Counted from the first letter of the stretch, positions 1 through 10,021 are shown. The stretch: DNA of 64,000 bases from Gnetum montanum (GCA_015680685.1 MNCI01025300.1:210108-274107), one strand, 5' to 3'. Numbers and translations are program-made. Notes: generated by a model not told the origin, from the sequence alone.

Positions 1-398
1 CGGATGCTTATCAACCAACTGTGTCTGGCCAATAGATCTTGCCAACCGCACCAGATGATCTTGCTATCTCTAATCTATCCTCTTCGCTTTGGATAGTCTC
101 TACTCAAAACTGCCAAGGATCACCGATGGGAGAACTGTATCTTCGCCAAAAGGGGGTGATTGCTCCTGCTTCCAAAATGCTCCAAGAATGTTTCTTGTTT
201 CTGCTCAAGGATGATAACTACCAAAAAGTTAAAGATGTCTGCTGCTGCCCTTCTCTCAAAAATGTCTTGAAAAGAAATGATGACTTTTCTTCGCTGACTA
301 GGGCATTTATAACATACAGAAAAGGCACGGCCTTGATGACACGTGTCCCGAGGTTTCCGGATGCCATTGTCTTGACGAACTAGCTATGTCACGTCACA
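1..398. other. Unassigned DNA
   Basis: No gene or element was recognised. A plus-strand reading frame of 114 codons starts at 39 and ends at 383, but it has no motif I know and may be chance. The stretch lies left of the truncated Athila-like copy and may be part of an older element. Confidence 0.3.
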
Positions 399-970
399 TT
401 GCAACGTACGCTGTCAACACTTTGCTGAAGCTGCTTCATGATTATGCACAAATACGCTTGTCGGTGTATTGTGCGTATGCATAGCGAATGCGTAACAGCT
501 TTAGCCGGCTTTACGTTGTATTCCACTTGTTTACGCTGCGTCGCGTGGTAGAGCGTAACAAAGAATGGAAATAGTGAGTCAGGCTATTTTACGCTCATTT
601 ACGTAGTAAAGCGTTGTGAAGCGTAAAATATGATCAACACGACAATAAATTATGCTAACGTACGCTGTGTAGTGTAACGAGCGTAAGGTGATCAATCTGC
701 AAAAAGAAAGGGGCCGATCTGTTGCGCCTCCCTTGGACTTTTCTTTTGACCTTTTTGAAGCTCATTATGCTACCTTGCGTAATAGAGTGTAAACCTGTCC
801 CTGGACAAAAGACTTAGCCGGATATGCGAGAAGTCGCGTATTACGCTGCTCAGGCTTTAAACTTCACCAAATCTGTTGAAGTAAGTCACCTTCTGATGTT
901 GGACTGTGTTAAGAAGAATTACGTTAAGCGTCATTACGCTATGTTGCGTAATGTAGCATAAAAATAGAAA
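399..970. repeat. Dispersed TTACGCTG / AGCGTAA motif cluster
   Basis: About fifteen copies or near copies of TTACGCTG and its reverse complement occur in both orientations with irregular spacing. Examples lie near 407, 453, 490, 531, 552, 589, 620, 661, 679, 775, 837-846, 935 and 946. It is not a tandem repeat. The core ACGCTG is shared with the TCACGCTG motif in the LTRs of the Tat-like element at 18029-37707, so this may be the remnant of a related element. Function is unknown. Confidence 0.55.
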
Positions 971-1130
971 ACATAGTAAAAATTGGAATTTGTAAGGAAG
1001 TTGGAGACTTGATGCCGAGCGCCGTTTTGCCTTGCGTTGCCTTGTTCTACCTTCCAGAATTCTGTCATGAACTTTTTCCTGAATCGTGAATCTTCACTTG
1101 AGGCCGATTCACAATTTCACGGTGTTTCAG
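971..1130. other. Unassigned DNA up to the element breakpoint
   Basis: Nothing recognised. Similarity between the minus-strand Athila-like fragment and the second copy (near 59150) stops abruptly at 1130/1131, so this base marks a truncation or rearrangement breakpoint. Confidence 0.4.
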
Positions 1131-2266
1131 ATACCAGCTTTCTGCTTCCTTGATCAATGTCCATAGAAACAACTTGAGTTTTTGCCATTTGTTTTCTATG
1201 TTTTGCAAGGCACATACATGGTGAAATGCTTGCAAATGATTTTAAGGATTAGAATTGTATCCCCCTTCAAATTGTGGGATATTATTCATGTCTAATCTTT
1301 TGATCCTACTATCCTTTTGATGCCTTATTGGGATTCTAACAGCCTCAGTTATATCTAGCATACTTTGGGTAGCAAGTAGGGGTTCATCGTGATCATACTA
1401 TCTATGGCGTCTGTGATGCCTATGTTTTTCCCTACTCTCCCTTCTCTCATGATGAGTTTCTCTAGAATGTCCTTGTCCCCTTTCTCGACTTCTTTGTCTA
1501 TGATTCTTGTTTCGCTTACCATTATCTTTAGGGTCTTTTTCCTTGCAACTACATCTAGATCCTGAAGGAGAGGGTGAAGGAGATGATGAAGGTGAAGAAG
1601 GAGGACTATCACCATGATGGTGCCTACTTCCTTCTCTTTGATGGTCACGACCTCGATCGTGGTTATGATCAAAATGTCCATCTTTGTCATGTGTTTGTGT
1701 TCCTTTTTCAGGCCCTTTGTGTCTATCAATACCAGAATCCAGGTTATGGATAGTTGAGTGAAGATTCGAGTACACAACCCCTTGATCGAAGTCAACAAAA
1801 GGAACATAATTGTGTTGGAGACTTCCTGAGGTAGCTTCACCACCCTTATTTTCACTTATGACATATGGACATCCAGCAACCACTTCTCCTTCATAGATTT
1901 ATGATGTCTCTCTTATTATAGATCCCTTTGACATTGTGCCTCCATGGGTTGATACTCTCTTGATTCATGATCATGCACAACGTGCTCTACCTATAAGTGC
2001 TACATACCAGTTCGTGTGAGATCACGAAGAAGCATGCACAGGACTGAGCAATCGGGAGGTAACACTATGCTACCTTCTAAATCGCGCCAATGCAGTTGTT
2101 CATCCTAGTGAAGGATAAAGGTAAAGTTTGGTATATACTCATCGGGATGAATGTATACCACATGAAACTATTGAGGGATTGGCAGATTATCATGTGTATT
2201 ATGCCTCTGATTATTCCCTGTATCAGACCTAAGCGACGAAACACTCTCGTAAGAAGAAGGAGACAT
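1131..2266 (-). pseudogene. Athila-like Ty3/gypsy gag, 5' fragment (copy 1)
   Basis: This is the amino-terminal part of a retrotransposon gag (capsid) gene. It aligns along its length with the plus-strand copy at 58013-59150. The likely start codon is the ATG at 2266, shared with the ATG at 58013 in the other copy. Residues read from 1883 down to 1398 are very rich in Arg, Ser, His and Asp, with RS-like runs and a Ser-Pro stretch. After that comes the sequence FEGGYN, which begins the conserved capsid part in both copies. Frameshifts break the frame. The gene is cut at 1131; the rest of gag, all of pol and the second LTR are absent. A second long frame on the same strand (1855-1355) is a shadow. 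Confidence 0.75.
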
Positions 2267-2384
2267 AATTTTCTATTCAGTGTGCAATACTTTTCGTGTC
2301 ACTAATTGTAATATAACCAACCCTAAGGGTTCATTCCAACGATGTGAATATTTCCTAAGTTCTAGCTAGCACATAATCAACAAA

Positions 2385-2403
2385 GTCCCCAGCAACAGCA
2401 CCA
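2385..2403 (-). other. Primer-binding site, tRNA-Asp type (copy 1)
   Basis: Read on the minus strand this is TGGTGCTGTTGCTGGGGAC. It matches the complement of the plant tRNA-Asp 3' end (TGGCGCCGTTGCCGGGGAC) except for C-to-T changes. One spacer base separates it from the LTR. This site is typical of Athila-type elements. Confidence 0.75.
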
Positions 2404-2404
2404 A

Positions 2405-3234
2405 TGATGAGTGGTGAGGTATCTCTACACTCAACCATACGAATACGAGCGTACACGCATGATCTGGTCAAATTCCAAGGACTACGCCTTTACAGAACCC
2501 AGATGAATTGTTCAATCATTGTCTTCCCAAGCTTACTTGTATAGCGCAATTGTATGGTTAAGTAAACTTGAGGTATATGATTTTTTATATATTTTTATAT
2601 TTTATGTCCTAGTGTTACAAAGGGATAAGTGAACTAATTAAGTAACTAATCTAATTTAACTAATCAACTATGCTCTAACTAGTCCTAACACTAGCATCCA
2701 TTCTCACTTGCCGTCCACATATTGAACTACTGCAACACTACTGGGATTACCAAACACCAATTGTTACTAGGTTACCAAGTGTTCCATGCATGCTCGAAGT
2801 GGTTGTACTGAGTGTGCTTACTTGGGAGAATTAACAAGGTGAGAGAGAGAGAGAGAACATTAATTAACTAAGGGAAGCATTCAATGACTATAAATAATGT
2901 TAAATAAGCAATTCTGAATACTACAAGGTTTATCACAAAGTTCATTTTTATTTTTGGCCACAAGGTATGCTCAGGTACATAATGCTCGTATAAAGATTCG
3001 TTTGCTTTATGACTCCTACTACGGGCACTCAAAAATAATTCTAACTCTATGAAGGGAAGAAGGCAATAATTTGGGTAAGAGACTAAGATTAATGAACTAA
3101 CTATTGCCAAACCAAGTGCACCAACCTCTTATTTATAGGTGACAAGATAGGCCCCAATAACAGATGTCCGATATTGCTTGGAAGGCTCTGATATTGTGGA
3201 TGTGATATCGCAGCCTTGATATCATGGCTCATCA
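2405..3234 (-). mobile_element. LTR of Athila-like element, copy 1
   Basis: This is an 830-bp LTR that begins TGATGAG and ends TCATCA on the minus strand. It aligns with the plus-strand LTR at 57037-57876 from the TATA region to the end. A TATAAATA box lies at 3130-3137. A GA-rich microsatellite at 2839-2858 is specific to this copy. The base after the LTR start is 3235; no matching target duplication can be found because the other end of the element is lost. Confidence 0.8.
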
Positions 3235-3239
3235 AATGG

Positions 3240-3935
3240 TAATGATGAACATCATGATCATCATGATGATTGTAATGGGATTGAGCATTAAGTTATGAAT
3301 TTTGATGCCATTGTTAGTGAGAGGAAGACTAATAATGGTAAATTGTTTAATGATGATGGCTATTGGGATAGTCATTATGAGAAGGTCATTATTGATGTAA
3401 GTGAAGACATTGATAATGATATGATTTTCCAGAATTTGGATATGTTTATTATTGATTATAGCAATGATAAATTTTGAAGTGTGTTAATGGATTTGATTAT
3501 CTTAGCTGTAAAATGAAAGTGCAACATGAAGATAATCTACATGGTGGTGATGAAAGGAAGCTAAGTGGAAGTCTTCCAAACACCAAAAAGAAGAAGGTGA
3601 AGAAGAAGGAAAAGAAGCAAAGAAAGGATGTTGGATTAAGAAAGCCTAATCCTTTTTCTTTTTCTTTTTCTTTATTTGTTGCAGGTTTGGGTCATCATGG
3701 AGATGCAAGGAAAGCATTCCAAGGAGATGATTAGATAAAGGAAGCATGGTGGGGCATTAGGACAAGCCCCCATGAGCAAGGAAAGATCAAAACCAAAACC
3801 TCCAATGATATTTATTCTAATGTATGTAATGCATTAAGTCATGATTATTGTGATGGCCTTGAGTCATGGGGGCATGGTGCCTTCTAGCTTGTGAAAAGTC
3901 ATGAAGCATGACATTTTTAAGGGTGGGAGAGCTAG
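3240..3935 (+). mobile_element. 3' internal end of an unidentified LTR retroelement
   Basis: The stretch reads as Asp/Asn-rich and then Lys-rich peptide in short plus-strand frames (3295-3477, 3474-3734). It ends in a purine-rich tract (3919-3935) directly before an LTR-like TG at 3936. I read it as the degenerate 3' end of the element whose LTR follows. No pol domain was recognised. Confidence 0.45.
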
Positions 3936-4855
3936 TGTAGGGACACCTCTTCTGATCCCCTTGCTCTACCCTACATACTATGTGTTTTTTTATGATGATT
4001 TTGTTGAGGATGATTCTTGGATGCTTTGGTATATTTAGAGGTGTTTATGACTTATTTTGATGAGTTGAGGAGGTTCTAGGCTCTATGGGGAGTTGTTGGG
4101 AGGCATTTGAAGGCCCCCAACATCAAAAGGAGCACTTTTATTTTTGGCACCTTCAAAAGAGACGTCTTCCCAAAGACATCTCCCCTGATGAGTAGATGTC
4201 TACCAAAACCAGTAGATGTCTCTCTCGAAAGTAGGACTTTCCTAGTAGATGACCTAGATGCATGGAGAAACTTCCAAAAATGCCCATTTCAATTCAGGAA
4301 ATAGCCAAAGCAAGATAGAAATGACTATGGAGAAGGTGAGAAGACTTGGAAAACATCTAAAGAACCTCAACTTGAGTTGAGGAAAGGTTTCTAGGGATTT
4401 TATCTTCTAGTTGCTTATAAATATTGATGAAATCCACCATTGTTAGTGCCGCAATGTCAAGTGCTCTAGTGCCAAGTGCCATAGTGTCAAGTGCTATAGT
4501 GCAAAGGGCCAAAGTGCAAATGCTAAAGGCCAAACATCCCAACAAAGGGCAAGCAAGAGAGCTCTTGAGGGAATAGAGCTTGTGCAAGAAGAGAGCTTTT
4601 GCAAGGAAGTTGGGTGAGAGGCAAGGAAGAGCATCTGAGAGAGATTAGAAGAATCTCTTATAAGTGTGTTGTCTTGGGCTTAGGCTCCATTGTGAGCAAT
4701 TGAGGGTTGAGAGGGGAAAAGTGTGGCCTCTAGGATCCTTGGGAGAGTTGTGAGTTGAGCTTGGCTCCTCATCTTTGATGTATTTTCTATGTATTTTGAG
4801 AATTATCTTAATACAAGGGAGATCTCCATTCATGAATCCCAGCTTGACGAAAGCA
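3936..4855 (+). mobile_element. LTR (probable 3' LTR) of an unidentified element
   Basis: It starts TGTAGGGACACC after a purine tract, has a TATAAATA box at 4416-4423, and ends near CGAAAGCA at about 4855. The stretch at 4441-4530 repeats GTGCYA / AGTGC phrases. No partner LTR lies in the window, so the right end is uncertain by some bases. It could be a solo LTR with a piece of internal DNA. Confidence 0.5.
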
Positions 4856-5237
4856 TATCATATTGTTTGTCATAGGGTTATTATTACCATATGTTATTTT
4901 CTTTATTTTTATTTTATTGACAATTGGTTATTTAGTCTTTCATGTAACTAATCACATGTAATTGAGATAAAGATAAAAGTGCTAATCATAACACATGGAT
5001 AGGCACTTTTTCAAACATAATAAAAAAATTCACATTTGAGTTTATAAAAAGGAAGAATTGACAATTTTATATACATAAATTCCAAAAAAGAAATTGCACA
5101 ACCAAATTGTATCTTATACATCCCAAAAGATTTTTCCTTAACCCAACCCTATTGCATTCTAATTTTTGATAATCAAAAAGCTTGACTAATCATTGAAAGG
5201 AGGAGGACGATCCTGATGTGTCTTGTCCATGAAACTT
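4856..5237. other. 3' flank of the receptor kinase gene
   Basis: AT-rich DNA downstream of the minus-strand kinase gene. No gene was recognised. It would contain the gene's 3' UTR and poly(A) signals, but none can be assigned firmly. Confidence 0.4.
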
Positions 5238-6618
5238 TTATTGGGGTATCGCCTCATTAAGGCGATCCACGACATCATACAAATTTTGTCCTGCATTAAA
5301 ATCCTCTTCTCTTGACAATTCAGCGAACATAGCTTCAACATCTCGCATGGTAGGCCTTCTTTCTGGCTTATCAGAACAGCACCACACTCCTACTTTCAAC
5401 ATCCCTTCAAGTAAGGGCCACTCTTCCTCCTTGAGTATTTCCAACTCCTTCTGCCCATCTCTCCCATTGATCATCAACTCTTTGCAGTGCTCTCTGCCTT
5501 CTGCAAATGCCTTAGATACCCACAAGCACAGTGTTCCACCCTCCAAAACAGCATCAGTGGGTTTGATTCTTGTAAGCACCTCCAAAACTATCACACCGAA
5601 ACTGTAAACGTCCCCTCTACTCCATGCTTGGGTTCCCACTCCATATTCTAAAGAAACCAATAGTTCTAATCAATGAAATCTTAGCATTCAGCATATTTAA
5701 GAAATACTGATATAAATCAATGGATATTAGTTGCTTACCAGGTGCAATATATCCGATGGAACCCTGCAAATTCGAAGTTGCAGTAGCCGTACCGAGAAAA
5801 CGAGCCATCCCAAAATCAGAGACATGGACAGTCATTTCCTCATCCAGGAGAACATTGTGAGGTTTAAGGTCACAGTGGATTATGGGAAGACTACAATCAT
5901 GGTGAAGATAGGAGAGAGCATTGGCAATCTCTGTGAGAATTCGCAGTCTGCTTCTCAGACTCAGAGGCATCAGCCTTGCTTCTTCCTTTCTGGGGAGATG
6001 CAGCAGATCATGGAGAGACCCATTTGACATGAATGGCAGAATGATGGCTCTGAACCTGTCGCTGCAACATGCTGTTATGATCCGCACCAAATTTCTGTGT
6101 CTGATCTGTCCCAGTGTTGTGCATTCTCTTATGAAGCTCCTTTCTGCCTCCGCTGGATCATCATCATCATCAATATCTGCAGAGAATAGCTTTACTGCAA
6201 CTGCAGCTCCATCGGACAGAATTCCCTTGAAAACCCGTCCAAAATTTCCCTCCCCCAGAAAATTCTGAGCGCTGAAATTGTCGGTGGCCTGCATGATTTC
6301 TTCCTCTGACACATTCAAGAACTGCTGCGGCCCAAGAAGCGTTTCCTCTCCCCTGTATTTCCTAACATACACAATTATGATTAAACCAAAAACAAGAAGA
6401 ACAGCCGAACCGCCGAGAATGCAAACAATCAATGTCGTCTTCTGATCCGATGACTTTGTTTTAGAAGGAACATTGCTGGAGTTGGAACAGCCTTGAGTGA
6501 GCCTGGGATTACCAACGAATGAGTTGCTACTTTCTCCTGAACAGTCGCCTTGCAAATCATTGTAAGACAAGTTCAGATGAGAAATGCTGTATACCCACTT
6601 TGGCACATTGCCTTTCAA
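5238..6618 (-). CDS. LRR receptor-like Ser/Thr kinase, non-RD type (3' part)
   Basis: A plasma-membrane receptor kinase of the LRR-XII (FLS2/EFR/Xa21-like) group; its ligand is unknown. Exon 6618-5739 holds the last LRR (HLNLSYNDLQG), an SFVGN spacer, a membrane helix (residues about 62-85 of this fragment), the Gly loop GEGNFGRV (122-129), catalytic Lys 143, HCDLKPHN (248-255) and DFG (268-270). Exon 5647-5238 holds the C-lobe (GDVYSFGV, RRPTM) and the stop. The 91-nt intron (5648-5738, GT-AG, phase 1) splits the APE motif and keeps frame. HCD in place of HRD makes it a non-RD kinase, as in pattern-recognition receptors. A run of Asp at residues 150-154 is an unusual acidic insert. There is no disruption, but the 5' end is in the N gap. 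Confidence 0.9.
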
Positions 6619-7298
6619 NNNNNNNNNNNNNNNNNNNNNNNNNNNNNNNNNNNNNNNNNNNNNNNNNNNNNNNNNNNNNNNNNNNNNNNNNNNNNNNNNN
6701 NNNNNNNNNNNNNNNNNNNNNNNNNNNNNNNNNNNNNNNNNNNNNNNNNNNNNNNNNNNNNNNNNNNNNNNNNNNNNNNNNNNNNNNNNNNNNNNNNNNN
6801 NNNNNNNNNNNNNNNNNNNNNNNNNNNNNNNNNNNNNNNNNNNNNNNNNNNNNNNNNNNNNNNNNNNNNNNNNNNNNNNNNNNNNNNNNNNNNNNNNNNN
6901 NNNNNNNNNNNNNNNNNNNNNNNNNNNNNNNNNNNNNNNNNNNNNNNNNNNNNNNNNNNNNNNNNNNNNNNNNNNNNNNNNNNNNNNNNNNNNNNNNNNN
7001 NNNNNNNNNNNNNNNNNNNNNNNNNNNNNNNNNNNNNNNNNNNNNNNNNNNNNNNNNNNNNNNNNNNNNNNNNNNNNNNNNNNNNNNNNNNNNNNNNNNN
7101 NNNNNNNNNNNNNNNNNNNNNNNNNNNNNNNNNNNNNNNNNNNNNNNNNNNNNNNNNNNNNNNNNNNNNNNNNNNNNNNNNNNNNNNNNNNNNNNNNNNN
7201 NNNNNNNNNNNNNNNNNNNNNNNNNNNNNNNNNNNNNNNNNNNNNNNNNNNNNNNNNNNNNNNNNNNNNNNNNNNNNNNNNNNNNNNNNNNNNNNNNN
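6619..7298. other. Assembly gap (680 N)
   Basis: A run of N. It hides the ectodomain of the receptor kinase gene and also cuts the inverted repeat at its left edge (7299). A full LRR ectodomain usually needs about 2 kb or more, and no LRR coding is seen to the right. The gap is therefore undersized, or the gene is truncated. Confidence 0.95.
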
Positions 7299-7793
7299 CT
7301 AATCACCTATAAACGAAGAAATCAAATCCCTGGGTGCCCCTAAGGCCATTAGGGAAACAAGAAACGATTTGTAGATCCATCCTAGCATTCTTTGACAGCA
7401 TAAGAACCAAAGCTTAAGCTGCGTGTAGAAACCACAGGAGGGTAGCAATTTGTGCTTTGGCAGGGTCTCTGTTTTGAAATGCCCTTGCGAGGAATTCTTA
7501 GAATGAATGAATGGCATCCATGGATGCTCCGGCACCGCAGAATTTGGCTCTGCGAACTGGGAATTCTCAGAAATCGATGCCTTTGCAGTGTCCGTGGCGC
7601 CTGCAATTCCCGCTGCAAACCCTAGCAACGACGTCAGAGCCTTTGGTCCAGGTCCTGGCAACGATGATGCAGCTTGTGCCGCCCATGTCGGCAGCACCGA
7701 CGGCAAAACTTTACCTCCAAAACTGTAGCAGCACCACTGTATTAAGACAACACTGGTGTGACAGTGGCAATCATCTGGATTTAATTGAAGCAC
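7299..7793 (-). CDS. Hypothetical reading frame in left inverted-repeat arm
   Basis: An open frame of 164 codons, open at its far end to the N gap. Its central part is GC-richer than its surroundings and Ala/Gly/Pro-rich (for example LLGFAAGIAGATDTAKAS), which looks coding. The last 50 residues look intron-like. A good splice-donor-like GGAG|GTAAAG lies near the start of the GC-rich part. I recognise no family. A competing frame on the opposite strand (7511-7807, starting MASMDAPAPQ) is equally open, so even the strand is uncertain. The same frame occurs in the right arm with about four residue changes. Confidence 0.3.
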   Translation of the reverse strand: MLQLNPDDCHCHTSVVLIQWCCYSFGGKVLPSVLPTWAAQAASSLPGPGPKALTSLLGFAAGIAGATDTAKASISENSQFAEPNSAVPEHPWMPFIHSKNSSQGHFKTETLPKHKLLPSCGFYTQLKLWFLCCQRMLGWIYKSFLVSLMALGAPRDLISSFIGD

Positions 7794-8154
7794 TATTTCG
7801 GATTTGATTGATTTTATTTAGATTTAATTAAATCACTACTTCCAGTTTGATTGATTTCACTCCGTTACATGTTACGTCACAGACTCTCTCTCTTGAGCTG
7901 AAAGGATTAGGTCGAAAGGATGGGGCGTCATTCATGGGCGATGTTGACGGTAACTATACCATTATCAAAACATGACTCATTTTTTTCACGCGTGCCGGCA
8001 TTGAATTATATGTTTGTAAACCATAAGCGAGCGGGTTAATTGTAAATGATAAAAGCCGCGTCACGAGAATGTCGTACGACTTGTCTTTCCTTTTTTATTT
8101 TCCCTTTTATCTTTCAGATTTTTCTGCATGGTACGGCATTGTCTGGTGTTTTTT
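7299..8154. repeat. Left arm of a large inverted repeat
   Basis: Nearly identical to the reverse complement of 8996-10021 apart from a 172-bp insert in the right arm. By eye only a handful of differences occur, most within 7730-7790. The arm begins exactly at the N gap, so it may extend further. The spacer between arms is about 840 bp. Confidence 0.85.
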
Positions 8155-8995
8155 TATCAAGGCATTTTTCAAATCCAATGCTCATAGTCATGATCTTAAT
8201 TACTCTGGAAAATAAATAACGGCTTGTTAGAGTAATGTATGTACAGAAAGAAAACAACCTTAATGAAGATTTTTTGAAAAGTTCGGCAAGGTTAATGCAT
8301 CAAAACAAGTGGATTTGCTAAGAAATTGTAGATGGATAAGGATCCAACTCTTGGTGAATGATGATGATAATGAAACATTTATGAATAAGGATGGGAGGTT
8401 TGGAGACTCTAGACTAGTTGGAGGATGATGATAATGAGTTAGGTAATTCCCTTGACTGGTTCAATTTAGATTTTTCGGACTACTTAAAATGCTCATTCTG
8501 TCAAGGTGGGCTCTAGTGGATGAGTGAATGAAAGTTGAGTGATTTCATCGAGGTTCTCTTGCTATATATCCTTAATTATCTTTTAAATGACAAAATCAAG
8601 CCAAATTAGCAATGAATTTTATGAAGGCCTTTTTTATTTGCACAAAACTTTTGAAGTGTAAGCCAAAGAAGGACTATAAGCATCTATTACCGTTAAACAA
8701 GATCAAGATCATTCTTGTTAGGATGTCCCTATCATGTATTAATGACTGCGCTACTAGTTTTCATCTCAATAAACTTTCCTGTTTGGCTGCGTACTCCAAT
8801 CGTTCTCACGTTGAACCAGTACACTCAGAAAACAATAATAATAATTCAGCAGGGCAAGGCTACCAGACCAAAACAAGTGAAGGTAAAAAAAAAAGAAAAG
8901 AAAGAAGGTTCAAAGATTGTTTGAAACAATTGGGACTAAGTAAAATTTTCTCTTTTTTAAGTACATCACTGCAGCAAATTTGTTGCAGCAAAAAN
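8155..8995. other. Spacer between inverted-repeat arms, ending in a single N
   Basis: Unique sequence with no recognised gene. A plus-strand frame at 8612-9043 crosses the N and is probably chance. The single N at 8995 coincides with the start of the right arm. Confidence 0.5.
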
Positions 8996-9279
8996 AAAAA
9001 ACACCAGACAATGCCGTACCATGCAGAAAAATCTGAAAGATAAAAGGGAAAATAAAAAAGGAAAGACAAGTCGTACGACATTCTCGTGACGCGGCTTTTA
9101 TCATTTACAATTAACCCGCTCGCTTATGGTTTACAAACATATAATTCAATGCCGGCACGCGTGAAAAAAATGAGTCATGTTTTGATAATGGTATAGTTAC
9201 CGTCAACATCGCCCATGAATGACGCCCCATCCTTTCGACCTAATCCTTTCAGCTCAAGAGAGAGAGTCTGTGACGTAAC

Positions 9280-9451
9280 TGTTGATACCAACACGCCCAT
9301 GCTTGCTTGGCATGGGGCCTTTGTTTATTTTTTTTTTAAAAAAAAGAGAATAAAAAAAGAAAGAAGAATAAAAAATAAAAAAAAATAAAAAATAAAAAAA
9401 AGATAAGTTACCCTAACCCTAAAATTGGCTATAAAAAGCCATCAAGGTGAT
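9280..9451 (+). mobile_element. LTR-like fragment inserted in right arm
   Basis: The block begins TGTTGATACCAACACG, contains a long A/T-rich tract and a TATAAAAA box near 9431, and ends at a single N (9452). TAAC flanks both sides. The left arm lacks the block. It resembles the promoter half of an LTR, truncated at the assembly join. Confidence 0.45.
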
Positions 9452-9526
9452 NTAACGGAGTGAAATCAATCAAACTGGAAGTAGTGATTCAATTAAATCT
9501 AAATAAAATCAATCAAATCCGAAATA

Positions 9527-10021
9527 GTGCTTCAATTAAATCTAGATGATTGTCACTTTCACACCAGTGTTCTCTTAATACAGTGGTGCTGCTACAGTTT
9601 TGGAGGTAAAGTTTTGCCGTCGGTGCTGCCGACATGGGCGGCACAAGCTGCATCATCGTTGCCAGGACCTGGACCAAAGGCTCTGACGTCGTTGCTAGGG
9701 TTTGCAGCGGGAATTGCAGGCGCCACGGACACTGCAAAGGCATCGATTTCTGAGAATTCCCAGTTCGCAGAGCCAAATTCTGCGGTGCCGGAGCATCCAT
9801 GGATGCCATTCATTCATTCTAAGAATTCCTCGCAAGGGCATTTCAAAACAGAGACCCTGCCAAAGCACAAATTGCTACCCTCCTGTGGTTTCTACACGCA
9901 GCTTAAGCTTTGGTTCTTATGCTGTCAAAGAATGCTAGGATGGATCTACAAATCGTTTCTTGTTTCCCTAATGGCCTTAGGGGCACCCAGGGATTTGATT
10001 TCTTCGTTTATAGGTGATTAG
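9527..10021 (+). CDS. Hypothetical reading frame in right inverted-repeat arm
   Basis: Second copy of the 164-codon frame at 7299-7793, here on the plus strand, with substitutions clustered near the start (for example LNPDD to LNLDD). Here the stop codon is visible at the end. The family is not recognised; the same doubts on strand and splicing apply. Confidence 0.3.
   Translation: MLQLNLDDCHFHTSVLLIQWCCYSFGGKVLPSVLPTWAAQAASSLPGPGPKALTSLLGFAAGIAGATDTAKASISENSQFAEPNSAVPEHPWMPFIHSKNSSQGHFKTETLPKHKLLPSCGFYTQLKLWFLCCQRMLGWIYKSFLVSLMALGAPRDLISSFIGD

Larger units (their letters stand above)
8996..10021. repeat. Right arm of the large inverted repeat
   Basis: Reverse complement of 7299-8154 with few differences, interrupted by an unrelated 172-bp block (9280-9451). 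The outer end (10021) pairs with the gap edge (7299). The arm starts at a single N (8995) and contains a second N (9452). Confidence 0.85.

Noticed and set aside
1355-1855. 166-codon minus-strand frame
   Set aside because: Overlaps the RS-rich gag frame at a shifted phase; its hydrophobic composition is the usual by-product.
5347-6268. Plus-strand frames opposite the receptor kinase
   Set aside because: Shadows of the conserved minus-strand kinase exons.
6519-7343. Several long frames across the N gap
   Set aside because: They consist almost wholly of unknown residues and exist only because N contains no stop.
8612-9043. 143-codon plus-strand frame
   Set aside because: Crosses the single N into the inverted-repeat arm, Lys-rich from poly-A runs; no family signal.
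9411-9424. Telomere-like CCCTAACCCTAAA
   Set aside because: Only two units inside an LTR-like fragment; not an interstitial telomere array.
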